Assembly: GCA_047967505.1 (NCBI GenBank)
Contig: CM106538.1
Source: Dipteris shenzhenensis
Taxonomy: Eukaryota; Polypodiophyta; Polypodiopsida; Gleicheniales
DNA: 64,000 bases
Reading direction: 5' to 3' (one strand)
Of this stretch, positions 36,094-46,652 are shown piece after piece. The first letter of the stretch is position 1; the number at the start of each line of letters is the position of its first letter. The translations under genes and the position numbers were made by a program. The notes beneath the pieces were generated by a model. The model had not been told where the DNA came from. It saw only the letters and a program-made list of their open reading frames with translations, and ran no database searches.

Positions 36094-36500
36094 CCATCAG
36101 CGTTGAGCGAGGGAGCAGTTGCGAGGGAGGCTAAAGGTAGCAAACAGAGGAGATAGCGGAGGAGATAGCGGGCAGAATGGCGCAGCGTAGAGCAGAAGCG
36201 GGAGCAGCAGCGTGGGCTAGTAGAAGAGCGAACAGAGAGCGGGCAGAATGGCGCAGCATCAGAGAAGATAGCGGAGAGGCGGCAGAAGAGTGGCGCAGCA
36301 GAAAAGTGGAGCAGAAGAGTGGCGCAGCAGAAAAGTGGCGCAGCAGAGTGGCGCAGCAAAGTGGAGACATGGCAGGAGAGTGGCGCAGGTGTGGCAGCGA
36401 AGGATGGGCAGGATGCTTCCTCCGCTCATCACCTCAAGGAGAGGCTAAGAAGAAGAGGAAATCACAAGGAGAGGAATGCCATCAGGCAGGAGCTTCAACA

Positions 36501-36514
36501 TGGCTCTGATACCA
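36501..36514 (-). other. TR-GAG primer binding site
   Basis: Minus strand TGGTATCAGAGCCA, complementary to the 3' end of initiator-Met tRNA, starts three bases inside the 5' LTR edge. Confidence 0.9.
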
Positions 36515-36517
36515 ACT

Positions 36518-36827
36518 GTTGAAAATGGGGAGAAGGTGAGAGACACATGATTGAAGACGAGCTGAGGCACGAACTGATGTGGATTGATAGATATCTTCAC
36601 AACAAGTACATAGCCTCTTTTATAGGCTGGGCAAGCCTTATCTTCCCACACAGACACCTCATAGATGAGGTCACACACAAGAGAATCTAGATCCTATAAT
36701 CTAGGTGAGGAATCACATCTACCACATGAGGTGGCACAAGTGGCCTCAAGACTCTTCACACTCACACAACTATAGGACACTCCTAGGACTCTAGGACCAC
36801 ACACACTAGGACTCCGATTCCAACAAA
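36518..36827 (-). repeat. TR-GAG 5' LTR
   Basis: 310 bp, partner of 33901-34210, followed by the right target duplication ACGCT (36828-36832). Confidence 0.9.
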
Positions 36828-36832
36828 ACGCT

Positions 36833-38115
36833 TTTCCCCACACCACCCGCTCCACCCACCCACCACCCCCTGAAACCGTACCCTGTAATAGTTGATACGA
36901 TGATGAGTGTAAGGCTTTACGTCGTCAACTCAGATTCGAAACCAAAAATAGTCTTCCGAGCGCACCAAATACGCTATGCAAATACCGTTATGCAAATACC
37001 GTAGACTCGTACGAAGAAAGAAACTAGAATTCGTTTGTCGGAACAAGGAGGAGGTACTGAACATTTTATTTAGTAACAACTCTAAGAACTTCTGGCGGAG
37101 ATTTCTAGAAGGACGGTCCCCTCCGTCACTCACTGACACTCAGATTTGGTTTGATTATGCACGCACACTTTATGACATCTCTCACACATGCCTCGTCCCA
37201 CATCCTGCACCCTCTTCACTAGAGGAGGGGTAAAGGATGCCGTAATGAAACTTCATAATGGCCGAGCGAAGGATCATGAGGGGTTATGCACTGGGTTCAT
37301 TGCATATGGGATTAACCTCCTAGCCCCGATCTTAGCAAAGCTTTTTAATGAAGGTGTTTGTTTGGGGTTTCCACACACTTGGACCATTAACACTATCTCA
37401 CCCATCCACAAGGCAGGGGATTCCATGAGCCCGGAGAACTACATGACCATTATGATTGGACATGTCATGTCCAAGATTTATGCATCAGTACGACTCCGAG
37501 GTTAGCAGACTTGCAGAGTGTCGAGGACTTAGAGCAACAGGACAGGTCGGATTCCGGCATGATCATGGAACCATGGACCACATTCTCACGCTCAGATGTA
37601 TGATCGAGGAGGCGAGGTCACGGAAGCAGAGGGTTTATTGTTGCTTTGTGGATTTTCGCAAGGCATTTGACACGGTTCCAAGAGCCTGCCTCATACGGCG
37701 CCTACAGGACTTGGGTTATGACCAAGAGATCATTTGGGCTGTCATGTCACTTTACGAGAAAGTTTCAGGCAGAGTTTGGACAGGATCCAAGTGGACAAAC
37801 GAGATCATGAGCACCATCGGGGTCAAACAAGGGTATCCTTTGTCGCCTACCTTGTTTGGCCTCTACATTGACGAGCTTGAGGCAGTGATGTAGACACAGG
37901 GGGGTGTAGGTTACTCTCTTGCGGATGCGCTAATCCAGATATTGCTCTACGCAGATGACGTGGCTCTCTTATCTTTCTCAACAGAGGGGCTCCAGAGACA
38001 CCTAGACGCACTACAGTCCTTTTGTGAGTCTCATGATTTGAAGGTTAACCTGGGTAACCTAGACGCACTACAATCCTTTTGTGAGTCTCATGATTTGAAG
38101 GTTAACCTGGGTAAC
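36833..38115 (+). pseudogene. LINE-A ORF2 reverse-transcriptase part
   Basis: It begins with FPHTTRS and a YDDECKALRR linker, then RT. SPIHKAGDSMSPENY (about 37400) is followed by motif A FVDFRKAFDTVPR (about 37648-37686), GVKQGYPLSPTLFGLYIDEL and YADDVALLS (about 37948-37975). Frameshifts near 37010, 37230 and 37490 and TAG at 37891-37893 break it. The order matches non-LTR RT of the jockey/L1-like sort. The fragment at 13.8 kb is the same family. The domain stops within the palm/thumb, with the rest replaced by other elements. Confidence 0.8.
38001..38114. repeat. 57-bp in-frame tandem duplication in LINE-A RT
   Basis: The unit starting cctagacgcactaca occurs at 38001 and 38058, exactly 57 bp apart. 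It doubles a 19-residue segment (LDALQSFCESHDLKVNLGN) just after the YADD box, with one substitution. Confidence 0.95.
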
Positions 38116-38164
38116 AAGCGATTGGCTAGGGTGTTGACTGCTAGTCTAGGAGTTGATATCCTAG

Positions 38165-38226
38165 TTCAGCTTGGAGCAAACAAGGCTCAGCTGTCAATGA
38201 GAGTATATTATCTTGCATTCAAGAAT
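38165..38226 (-). repeat. Fragment of LTR-D
   Basis: About 60 bp matching 31489-31549 with two or three changes (cttggagcaaacaaggctca to ttgcattcaagaa). It marks the left side of the next gag remnant. Confidence 0.7.
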
Positions 38227-38394
38227 GAGATGTGTGAGATTGCTGGCATATCCTTGGCTGCCTCATTGGCAGCCACCATTAACCATGGTATCACGTGGAG
38301 TGGACCCACCAAGGTCAAATGGGAAGGAGGGTTCCCTTTTGGATCCATGAGTAGACTCCACATCAACCTCGTCTTCAACTTCACACTCATGTAA

Positions 38395-39300
38395 TTATGT
38401 CTCTGTTGCAGGGTCCTCTAGAAGGGGGTCATCCTCAATCTCAATGATCATACTCAGTGTAGCTCCTGCCTTTGCCTTGCACACGCCTCTATGCTCTGGG
38501 GTCCTTTTTTCACCACAAAGATAGCAGAGATTTTTCTTCTTCCTATCTTCAATGATGGCCTGAGATAACTGTTTAACCACTTTGTCCTTCTTGTCCTTTG
38601 AATCATCCCTGGAGCTCGGCCTGTTTTAAGGTTTTGCTTCCTCAACCTTATGGGGCTTGAGGGTGCTCACATGGTTGCCATAAACTAAGGGATATCTAGG
38701 GATAGAAGTGATTGTGGGAAAGGGTACCACTTGCTTGGAAACCCTTGGGGGTAACTCTTGTTTATTAGGCTTGCTGTCCATGTGACCAATGCCCACACCC
38801 CTCTCCTTGCGGTTGTACTTAGGCTCATAGAGCTCGCCCAACCTCATGACCTCTTTAAGAGGGCAAGGGTTCTGAGCTTACACATCAGCAACTATGCTAG
38901 GATGGAGTTCATGAAGGAACCTGAGCAGCTTGTTTCTATCATCTATCCCATGGGCAAACAGAGAGAGCTTCCAAAAACCTTTTGATGTAGTTCCTTACTG
39001 AACCCTGTTGTGTTATACAAATGTCTGGAACATTTGCTCCTTGAAGTCATCCCAAGATAGCATTACCTTCTTGCTGAATGTGCCTCCACCAAGTATGTGC
39101 ATAATCCTCTAAATGTAGCACAACAAATCTTACCTTGCTTTGATTACTCTTAGAGTACAATTGAAAATAATCTTCCATTTTACTCACCATTCCTCCAGCT
39201 CATTGGGGGCACATGTGTCACCCTTAAACTTGGACATAACAATTTTGTCTTTGACATCTTTGTCTTGGTGATTAGATCCCTTGGATTCCATAGGTTTAAG
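38395..39300 (-). pseudogene. Retrotransposon gag remnant with CYLCGEKRTPEHRGVC finger
   Basis: On the minus strand a gag body can be followed through frameshifts (near 39230 a THVPPMSW/APNELEEW-like stretch, near 39050 WDDFKEQMFQTF). It is followed by a basic linker (LYEPKYNRKERG) and a finger CYLCGEKRTPEHRGVC at about 38470-38520. The retrotransposon-gag fold followed by a CCHC-like finger indicates a Ty3/gypsy gag. Stops are numerous. It may be internal to the element whose LTR is LTR-D, because a piece of that LTR lies at its left edge. Confidence 0.5.
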
Positions 39301-39399
39301 TGTTTGCAAATATTATGGCTGACTTGAGATCAGCTGGCAATGCCTTGTACTCATTGAATCTCTGACATAGGATTGCAAGGTAATTCAATATCTAACATA

Positions 39400-41235
39400 G
39401 GATGCTAGTCAGGCAGTCCCAACAGGGTGTGGGAGCGTCGGCTCACTAAGAGGGAGAGGGGAGAGTGAAGCGTAATGCGGAATAGTGTATGACACCTCCG
39501 AAGTAGGGGTCATAAGCGGTGCGAGGGCTGTAACAGGAGACGAGACCAAGGGAACAACCGGCGCCATGGGCATGAGTATGTCACTGATATAGATGTAGAG
39601 GGAGCTGAGACTGGAACTGGAGCAGAGCCTGAAGCAGGGGCTGAGGTCGAAGTAGAGATAGAGATAGAGGGAGCTGAGGCTGGAACTGAAACTGAAGCTG
39701 AAACTGTAGCGGGAGCTGAGGTCGAGGTAGGGATAGAGGCTAAAGAAGCTGAGGCGGGTCCTGCCTTTGCCTTGTTGTTTACCTCAAGTCCACTTTGGTT
39801 GTAACGTGTGTTCACATCCTCAATGTTTCAGTTGCGTCGTTTGCTTTGTTGTCGTCTTTCTTGGCTTTGTCCCCCGTTTCTCTTGGACTGATTTTTTTTT
39901 GGGTGCAAGTCTTAGTGTCCGACCGGGAGCGGGAGCACCGGCTCCCCCCCCATGATGGGACGCATGCCCAGTGCGAGGTGGTGGCGAGGCCGGGTGGAAG
40001 CCTGAGGTGGAGAGGCAGCCAGGAGGTGGAGAAGGAGAGGCTAAGGTGGCGAGGAGATTAGCGGGAGCAGGAGGAGCTGAAGCGGGAGTGGGAGGAGCAG
40101 CACCAACAGGGGGTTAGCGCGAGTGGGTAGGGCAGAGCGGGGTGGGCAGAGAGGGGGGTGGCTAGGTAGGCTGAGCGTAGGGAGGGGGTGGCTAGGTAGG
40201 CTGAGCGGAGGAAGAGCGTAGGAGAGGAGGCTGAACGGAGCCGGGGTAGGCTGAACGGAGCGGAGGGATAGGCTGAGCGTAGGGAGGGGAGGTGTAGAGC
40301 GTAGGGAAGGCTGAGCATAGGGGAGGCTGAGCGTAGGGAGCTGAGGCGTAGGAGAGGCGGAGGGGTAGGCTGAGCGTAGGGAGCGTAGGGAGCTGAGCGT
40401 AGGGAGGCTGAGCGTAGGAAAGGCATAGGCGTAGGCTGAGCATAGGGAGCATAGAGGCTGAGCGTAGGGAGCGTAGAGCTGAGCGTAGAGCGTAGGCTGA
40501 GCATAGGCTGGGGCGTAGGGAGGGGGTGGTGTAGGCTGGGGCGTAGGCTGGAGCGTAGAGCTGAGCGGCGTAGGCTGAGAGAGCGTAGGCTGAGAGAGCA
40601 CTAGAGCAGTGAGTGAGGGGAGAAACAGGGGGAGCAACAAGGGAAATATGCAAGGAGAGACTGTAGAACAAAGGCACAGGCTAAAACTGGATTTGTAGAG
40701 CAAGCTGAAAAACTGTGCAACTCAAAAATGCTCAGGATCCAAGGTTTACCAGAAAACTCTTATACAGAGTCTCGTAAAAAAATCAGCAAAGCTTTACCAA
40801 GCATTCAATGGGCAGATTTGGAGTTTGAGATTGGTCAAGAAGGAGCGCATGCAATCCTTACTGTCAATACAAAAGTTGAAAGAACTCAAATTATCAGACA
40901 ATCTAATAAGTTGAAAGAATTACGAGTGTGGATGTCAGAGGAACTCACAAAAGCTCAACTAAGGATTAAAAACCTCAAAGCTTGCAAAGGTACAGGCGGC
41001 CAAAAACGAAGGGCAAATGGGTTGTCTTTCAACATGGCAAGGCATTGATCAAAGACTTCCAAGCTAAATCAATAGACTCTCAGTCTATAACTAATGTTTT
41101 ATCTCCATTTGTTTTCTTATGTTCTTGGTTCTTTTTGTTCATCTTTACTGGTTCAACACGTTGTAACCGGAACTTAAGGTTACTATCTTGTCTTTTGAGA
41201 CATAATACAAAACATTGATTTTTTTCTTTCAAAAA
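39400..41235 (+). mobile_element. ORF1-only LINE-like copy
   Basis: An acidic Glu/Ala/Gly/Thr repeat region (39590-39760) and a minisatellite precede an ORF1 C-terminal domain at 40728-41075. It reads LRIQGLPENSYTE, then VWMSEELTKAQLR, then after a frameshift GKWVVFQHGKALIKDF. This is the same domain order as LINE-A ORF1. Directly after it come a short 3' region and an A9 run near 41231-41239, with no ORF2. The gactctcagtctataactaa block at 41079-41098 recurs at 46900-46919, at the start of tail copy f. It may be an internally deleted LINE or an ORF1-only lineage. Confidence 0.5.
40140..40600. repeat. Minisatellite, GCTGAGCGTAGGGAG-type unit
   Basis: More than twenty imperfect, variably spaced copies of ggctgagcgtaggga or ggctggggcgtag. 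The long Ser/Leu/Pro/Ala/Tyr-rich frames on the minus strand are artefacts of this array. Confidence 0.85.
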
Positions 41236-41239
41236 AAAA

Positions 41240-41607
41240 GTTTCCAAAAAAGAAATTCTCAATCCAAGCTCTGAGTAACAACAAATGGCCTTTACATGGC
41301 AGCTAGACTCAGTCGTCACAAATGAAGCGTTGCAGGAACAATCTATACAATCTCATGTTTGCTCCAAAGGGGGTGTGCATAGCACTGCTGCCTGCTTTGT
41401 CTCCTCCCTGCTAGCCCCATACCCCCCTTTCCACTTCTCTTCCCCTCTCGCTTCCTTTCTTCCTGCTCATCCCCTTTCCTTCTCTATCCTCCTCCCTTTG
41501 CAAACTGCTTTGGGCTCTTATCTGAGCTGCTCTTCATCCTCTACCACCCCTCCTTCTCAAAGGGGCCCTTGCCCCAATCCTCCTTTACCCTAACCTTGCT
41601 TTCACAG
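41240..41607. other. Spacer with C/T-rich tract
   Basis: No gene recognised; 41395-41590 is strongly pyrimidine-rich. Confidence 0.55.
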
Positions 41608-42160
41608 GCATCCACAGCCCCTGTCATGCTTCCTACAGTCTGCAGCGCCATCAAATACTGCCACAGAAGACTGTAGGTCAAAAAATGCAGGTTTGACTTT
41701 TTGGTCGATGTTGATTTTTGATCGGCCTGGTCAACGATCGGCATTGACCAGCCCACCAGGTTGGTCAATCGGCCCTTAAAGCCTATATAAGGCCAGCCCA
41801 TTGGCCTCATTCTTCATGCAAGTCTTCTAGTGCTCTAGCTCTTAGCTCCAAGGATCAGGATCAGGGCAAGAGATCTACAGCAGCCCAGCAGCCCCTTCCA
41901 GCCCTTCTTCAGTTAATTCTCAGCCCAGTTCAGTCCGGTACAGCAGTCTATACTTCTCTCTTTTGTAGTGAGGATTCTTTACAGTTGTATTCAGCCCTTG
42001 GGGCCAAACATTGTTCAGTATTTATTTTCCCTCTTGGAGGCCCGCTATATCCTCTCCCTCCAATTCTAGCACTCACTCCACAGTTCCAGTTGTGTTTTGA
42101 GAGCATCATTCCTTGAGTTAAGATAGTAGTGAGCAAGAGAGAGGATGTCTCCCTATTACA
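41608..42160 (+). repeat. Gypsy 5' LTR
   Basis: Shares with the 3' LTR the gcatccacagcc start, gctgcagcgccatcaaatac, the TATATAAGGCCAGCC promoter and the gttcagtatttattttccc block. It ends TTACA two bases before the PBS. Confidence 0.85.
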
Positions 42161-42259
42161 TTGGTATCAGAGTTTCAGATTTCTTTCCTGAGATAGGGAG
42201 GGTCAGTTTAGGGACAACCCCACTGTTTTATGGTACAAACAAGTGAAGTCCAACACGGG

Positions 42260-43480
42260 TGGGGATGAGAGATCCGCTTCCCAAACCCTTCCACAAAAGA
42301 ACCTTGCAGAAGTTCCGATGTCTGCCATGATAGCCACGATGCAGACTATGATGCAAATCCAGCAACAGCACTCCGAGAGTCTCTTCAACCGCATGGTTAA
42401 GCTCTAGGTAATGCAGGACGATCGTGAGCAGGCCGCCAGAGAATGCAACAGAGCAGCTCCAGAGGCGAAAGAAGAACACGGTCCTGAGGCTCTGGAAGCC
42501 AAGGAACTCCGAGATCGTGAGGCTCGGGAAGCCAAGGAACTTCGAGATCGTGAGGCTCAGGAGGCCAGGGAGCTCAGAGAGCATACCGCTTGGGAGGAGA
42601 AGGAAGAATGGGACCGGCAACTCCTCATTTCTCTACTCCAACCACAAGGGGAGGAAAGGGAGAGAGTCCAACCGCCCATCAAACATTCTTTTCTTGGGAA
42701 GCTCAACTTCACTAGTGTTGACTTCGTGACTCAACCAGTTTGAAAGTTACTTTTCAGCTGTGCCTACGAATGACGACGAGCGGTGCATCCTAGCATCCAT
42801 GCACCTCACAGGCAAGGCGGTCACCTGGTGGCTCAAGTGGTAGAAGGACGACTATGATGCACATGAGGAGACACCTCAGGGGGGTGGATGGAGTTTGTGA
42901 AAGACACCCATCACGGTTCCTACCATCTAAGCACTTGGACAGATTTCAGAGTCAGTTCTACGAGATGCGCCAGGGGGATACTAAGACGGTGAATCATTAC
43001 ACCAACAAGTTCACCCAGGTGTTTATACGGTCTGGAGGGAAATCAAAAACTGAGCAAGTTTCTCCATGGACTACGTACAAACATCCAGTGGTATGTCAGA
43101 AGTTTCAGGCCACGGGATTATGAGAGTGCATACGAGCTTGCTTAGAATTTCGAGCTCATGCACAAGGATCAAGGATCCAAGCAGGTCAACAGTATGAAGT
43201 CCCAAGATTCCATGCCAAGTGATGGTGGGAATGGGCAGCAGAAGAATAGCTGGATGGTGGAGGATAGCAACAGCCATGGCGGATACTTGAATGCAACAAC
43301 ACGAGCAACCTATGCCAAAGAGAACCGATGCTTCCATTGTCATGTGCCAGGCCATAAGAAAGAAGATTGCCCACATTACCAGAAGCTTCGAGCAAAAGGA
43401 GCCGCGTCAAGTAGTTCACCTACACCTTCAACTCTTACAGGGACAACCTTAGTGGTCATCGAGGAGCTTGAAGATCAGTA
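42260..43480 (+). pseudogene. Ty3/gypsy gag with zinc knuckle
   Basis: The N-terminal part has Gln-rich helices and a heptad-like ELRDREAREAKELRDREAQ repeat (about 42500-42570), probably a coiled coil. The retrotransposon-gag core follows in pieces: DDERCILASMHLTGKAVTWW (about 42774-42833), then TDFRVSS and a YESAYELA region. A canonical CCHC knuckle CFHCHVPGHKKEDC lies at 43330-43371. Stops include TAG after VKL (42406-42408) and TAG after LKW (42840-42842), at positions where Gln would fit, plus frameshifts near 42730 and 42890. Gag forms the virus-like particle of the element. Confidence 0.75.
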
Positions 43481-43830
43481 GAAGGGGGGAGCCTCGTCAG
43501 TTTTCCAATATGTTTCAGTTCTATGGACAGATTAGTGGTCAGAAGGTCCTTATCCTGGCAAATTCGGGCAGTTCAGAGGACATCATTTCCATCAAAGCAG
43601 CTAAGAAGGTTCAGTTGACTCTTACGCCAACGGAACCTATTGCCTTGAAGGTGCATTTTCGGGGCAGCAGATAGAGAGCAACATGTAGGTAGCTTCAGCC
43701 ACTCTGAAGGTCTTGGGCTGGGTAGACTGTCGGCCACTCAAGGTCGCATCTACGCAGGCAGCGGACATCATCTTGGGGACACGATGGTGGCACCAGTTCG
43801 AAGTCCAACCAGATTAGCAGAACCAAGGCT
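43481..43830 (+). pseudogene. Gypsy aspartic-protease remnant
   Basis: Downstream of gag, QFYGQISGQKVLILANSGSS (about 43511-43570) matches the retropepsin entry strand plus active site, but the catalytic Asp is Asn (NSG instead of DSG). DIISIKAAKKVQL follows. A later segment, ATLKVLGWVDCRPLKV then TRWW, resembles the flap-to-C-terminal part, where ILGxxW is usual. It cannot be an active protease as written. Confidence 0.65.
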
Positions 43831-44181
43831 TGGATGTCAAGATCCTAGGCCATGGGTCCAAGTTCATTTCTTGGCTTAAAAGAGATCTGCCTCGACCTTT
43901 GATTTCAGTAATTCAGAGGGCTCTCAACAGGACAAAATACTACAGCAGGACCAAGATGTCTCCCTCACAACAAATCTTCCTTACAAGAAGTCAGCAAAAG
44001 ACCTTAGGATCCAGTTTCGTCAAATCAGGATTCATGAGCTAGGTATTCAGTTCCATCAAATCAGGATCCACGAGCCAAGTATACGGATGTTGCAGAAGTC
44101 CTTTTCACAGGTTATTTCCATCCTTCAGTATCCCAGGTGGCTCTCTCCATACAAATTAGTTCAAGTTTCAGCAAAAGGGGA

Positions 44182-44689
44182 TGTTGCGAGCATCCACAGC
44201 CCATAGCATGCTTCCTACAGGCTGCAGCGCCATCAAATACTGCCAAGAAGCCTTAGAAGACATTGCAAGTCAAAAAACTCAGGTTTGACTATTTCGTTGA
44301 CTTTTTTTTGTCGGCATTTCCTTTTGATCGACCTAGTCAACAGTAGGAGTTGACCAGGTCCATCAATCTTCCCTAAAAGCCTATATAAGGCCAGCCGCCA
44401 GCCCATTGGTCTCATTCTTCATCCAAGTCTTCTAGTGCTCTAGCCCTTAGCAGCAATAGCTCCAAGGATCAGGATCAAGGCAGGAGAGTCTACAGCAGCC
44501 CAACAGCCCAACAGCCCCTTCCAGCCCTTCTTCAGTTAATCCTTAGCCCGGTTCAGTTCGTTACAGCAGTCTTTAGTTCTCTCTTTTGTAGTGAGGGTTC
44601 TCCCTTCATACAGAACTTGTTTCTTTACAGTTGTATTCAGCCTCTAGGCCAGACATTGTTCAGTATTTATTTTCCCTCTTGCTATAACG
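44182..44689 (+). repeat. Gypsy 3' LTR, truncated
   Basis: Begins TGTTGCGAGCATCC after the purine run. Homology with the 5' LTR stops after ttttccctcttg, at the junction with Copia sequence. Confidence 0.85.
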
Positions 44690-46027
44690 TGTCTTACAAC
44701 CATGTAGCAGATAGAGCTTGCTCCTCAGGTCCAATAGATGTGACGTATATATTCTCGAGCTTGTCCCGTGTCTCCTTGGCTGAAGTAGTGAGGTCAAGAT
44801 GATGAAGTAGTTTGTTGACCAACCTCACACCAAGATGCGCCAATGCTGCTCATCCCTAGATGCAAGTAGTGTTGATGAATCTTCACCACTATGACGAGGC
44901 TCCACAGTGTCAAACTGAGGTAGCAAAGGCAGCAAGCTGAAATAGATAACCAGCCAATAAAGGAGCTTGCCTAGGGCTCTGAAATGAACCAACAGCTTGA
45001 GAAATGCTAGAATAAATGTGTCCAGCAGCATGAAGTGTAAGAATGAGTGAATAGAAGCTGGAGCACATCCAAAATCCTCAAGAAGGTAGCTGGAGGAGCG
45101 ACAAATGCAGCAATATATCTTGAAATGTGAGAAGCACTTCAGTAGACCAGCTCCAAAATGATCAAGCGACTCTCTAGAGGGTTCCGAAATGTTGCAGCAA
45201 GTCACAAGTTCCAAAAACGGCTGTTCTACAAGAGCTGAAAGCTAGAAACAGCCCCGAGAATATGTCTAGAAGAGGCAGTTCTGCAGCAGCAACCTCTACA
45301 TGGTGCGGAAATGCAAGAGCAGCTCCAAAACAGGTCAAAAGACCGCAAAAATCTGCAACCACTGCCCACGGATGGTCGGCTTCTGCTGTAGCAGCCTGCA
45401 AACCCTAAAAACGGGGATGAAACAACTTCGAATCAGCTTGTATGCAGGCGCCTTTTGCAAACGAGTTGGCCAGCAAGCTGTGGAGAGGCTAGACAGTCAG
45501 AAATGGGGCACAGGAAGCTACAAAACAGAGGCAAAATGGAGGGAGCAGTGAAGGCGGCCGAGCAAAACCCTAATAGGATAGAAAGCCGCTGAAAGGAGGC
45601 GAAAAAGGGCTGAATCTGAGGTCGAATTGAGCAGGGCTGAGGCGGCTGCAAGAAGAAGGGCTGAAGCAGAATTAGGGTTTTGGATTGGGGTTAGAACTGG
45701 GATGACGTGGCAGCCATGGAAGGTGGCTCTGATACCATGTTAGAAACATGGTGAAGAGAGAGAGAGAGTGTGGGTGTGAGGAAATAATGCTCAAATGAAG
45801 ACATGAAGAAGGCTTTCATTCATCCATCAAGTGTAACAAGACAAGTGAAGTACAAGCCTTATATAGGCTACTCACTCACACACTAGCACCTAGTGCTTAT
45901 GGGATAAGTCCCATGATGACACGTGGCACTCACACAAGACTCACTCACGTAGACTAGTACTAGATCACCTAGTACTTCACACTAACACATTACATCACCA
46001 CACTCTTTGGCTATGATATCTCCAACA
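44690..46027 (-). mobile_element. Truncated Copia element with one LTR
   Basis: On the minus strand the LTR is 46027-45738 (290 bp, TGTTGGAGA at its start and TTTCTAACA at its end, TATATAAGG on the minus strand at 45858-45866). PBS TGGTATCAGAGCC is at 45725-45737, followed by a leader and part of gag (KETRDKLENIYVTSIG, about 44770). The gag breaks at 44690 against the gypsy LTR. Pol and the other LTR are missing. The layout suggests deletion or recombination after the insertion. Confidence 0.75.
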
Positions 46028-46586
46028 ATCATCCAAGAGCGACCATTGGATATATAACTTTGAAGCAATTTTTGAGCATTTGGAGTTTGTTCTCGATATT
46101 GAACCAAATCTCAAGATGTGTCAATATATTTTGCATCGATCAAGGTGACCTTGAGGCACATATGAATCAAAATAGCCCTAGTCACGATCAAGAAACATCA
46201 AATTAGAAATCAAAACCTATAGCATGAACTAGACAGTTTGATAATAGCAGATCACAAACTGCTAGACCTACATGAAGTATAGGACATTGTAGATGAAACT
46301 TACAATTCAAGGCTGCCAAAACATAAGAATGGCAATGAGATGTCTAATATTGCTTTTATAAAAATAAAAAATCTAGAATTGCTCAAAGTAGAGGAAGAAT
46401 AGCTATGAATTGAAAATATGTTTACCTTCTCTAGAAAAAATTATGCACGTAATAAATCATACATTGTCGTTTCTCCATTGCTCCTTAGCAAGTCAAAACT
46501 GCAAAACCCATTAAATATACCTTAATAATACTAGAATATATCCAGCATTAAAAATACAGAGCTATTCAAACAATCAAACTGAACAA

Positions 46587-46590
<4 letters not shown>
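46028..46590. other. AT-rich spacer, no recognised feature
   Basis: No gene or repeat recognised. Confidence 0.5.

Positions 46591-46652
<62 letters not shown>

Larger units (their letters stand above)
33901..36827 (-). mobile_element. Gag-only LTR retrotransposon (TR-GAG type), 2.93 kb
   Basis: The LTRs are 33901-34210 and 36518-36827 (310 bp each, five mismatches counted by eye), with a 5-bp target duplication ACGCT. On the minus strand the order is 5' LTR, PBS TGGTATCAGAGCCA, leader with a tRNA-like sequence, gag, a purine run (AAGGGGGG) and 3' LTR. No protease, integrase, RT or RNase H is present, and there is no room for them. Small LTR elements carrying only gag are known in plants as TR-GAGs, which borrow pol proteins. 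The near-identical LTRs mark it as the youngest LTR insertion in the window. Ends may be off by one or two bases. Confidence 0.9.
31830..38115 (+). mobile_element. LINE-A, split by a gag-only LTR element
   Basis: ORF1 (32065-32851), endonuclease (32858-33895) and reverse transcriptase (36833-38115) are collinear on the plus strand. They are separated only by the LTR element at 33901-36827. Deleting that element plus one ACGCT copy rejoins the frame: codons for AAIHA run into FPHTTRS. The 5' limit near 31830 is a guess. The 3' end is lost into a gag remnant. The RT type (FVDFRKAFDTVPR) differs from LINE-B and LINE-C, so at least three LINE lineages occur in the window. Confidence 0.8.
41608..44689 (+). 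mobile_element. Pol-less Ty3/gypsy element
   Basis: The 5' LTR is 41608-42160 (its first bases differ from the 3' copy). PBS tggtatcagag follows at 42162-42172, then gag, a zinc knuckle, an aspartic-protease start, a short non-homologous stretch, a purine run gcaaaagggga (44171-44181) and a 3' LTR from 44182. The 3' LTR is cut at 44689, where Copia sequence begins. RT, RNase H and integrase are absent. Both LTRs carry TATATAA (41784-41790 and 44382-44388). LTR divergence is clearly greater than in the TR-GAG element, so it is older. Confidence 0.85.

Noticed and set aside
40041-40703. Minus-strand frames rich in Ser, Leu, Pro, Ala and Tyr (up to 220 codons)
   Set aside because: Products of the GCTGAGCGTAGGGAG-type minisatellite; parallel frames show the same low complexity.
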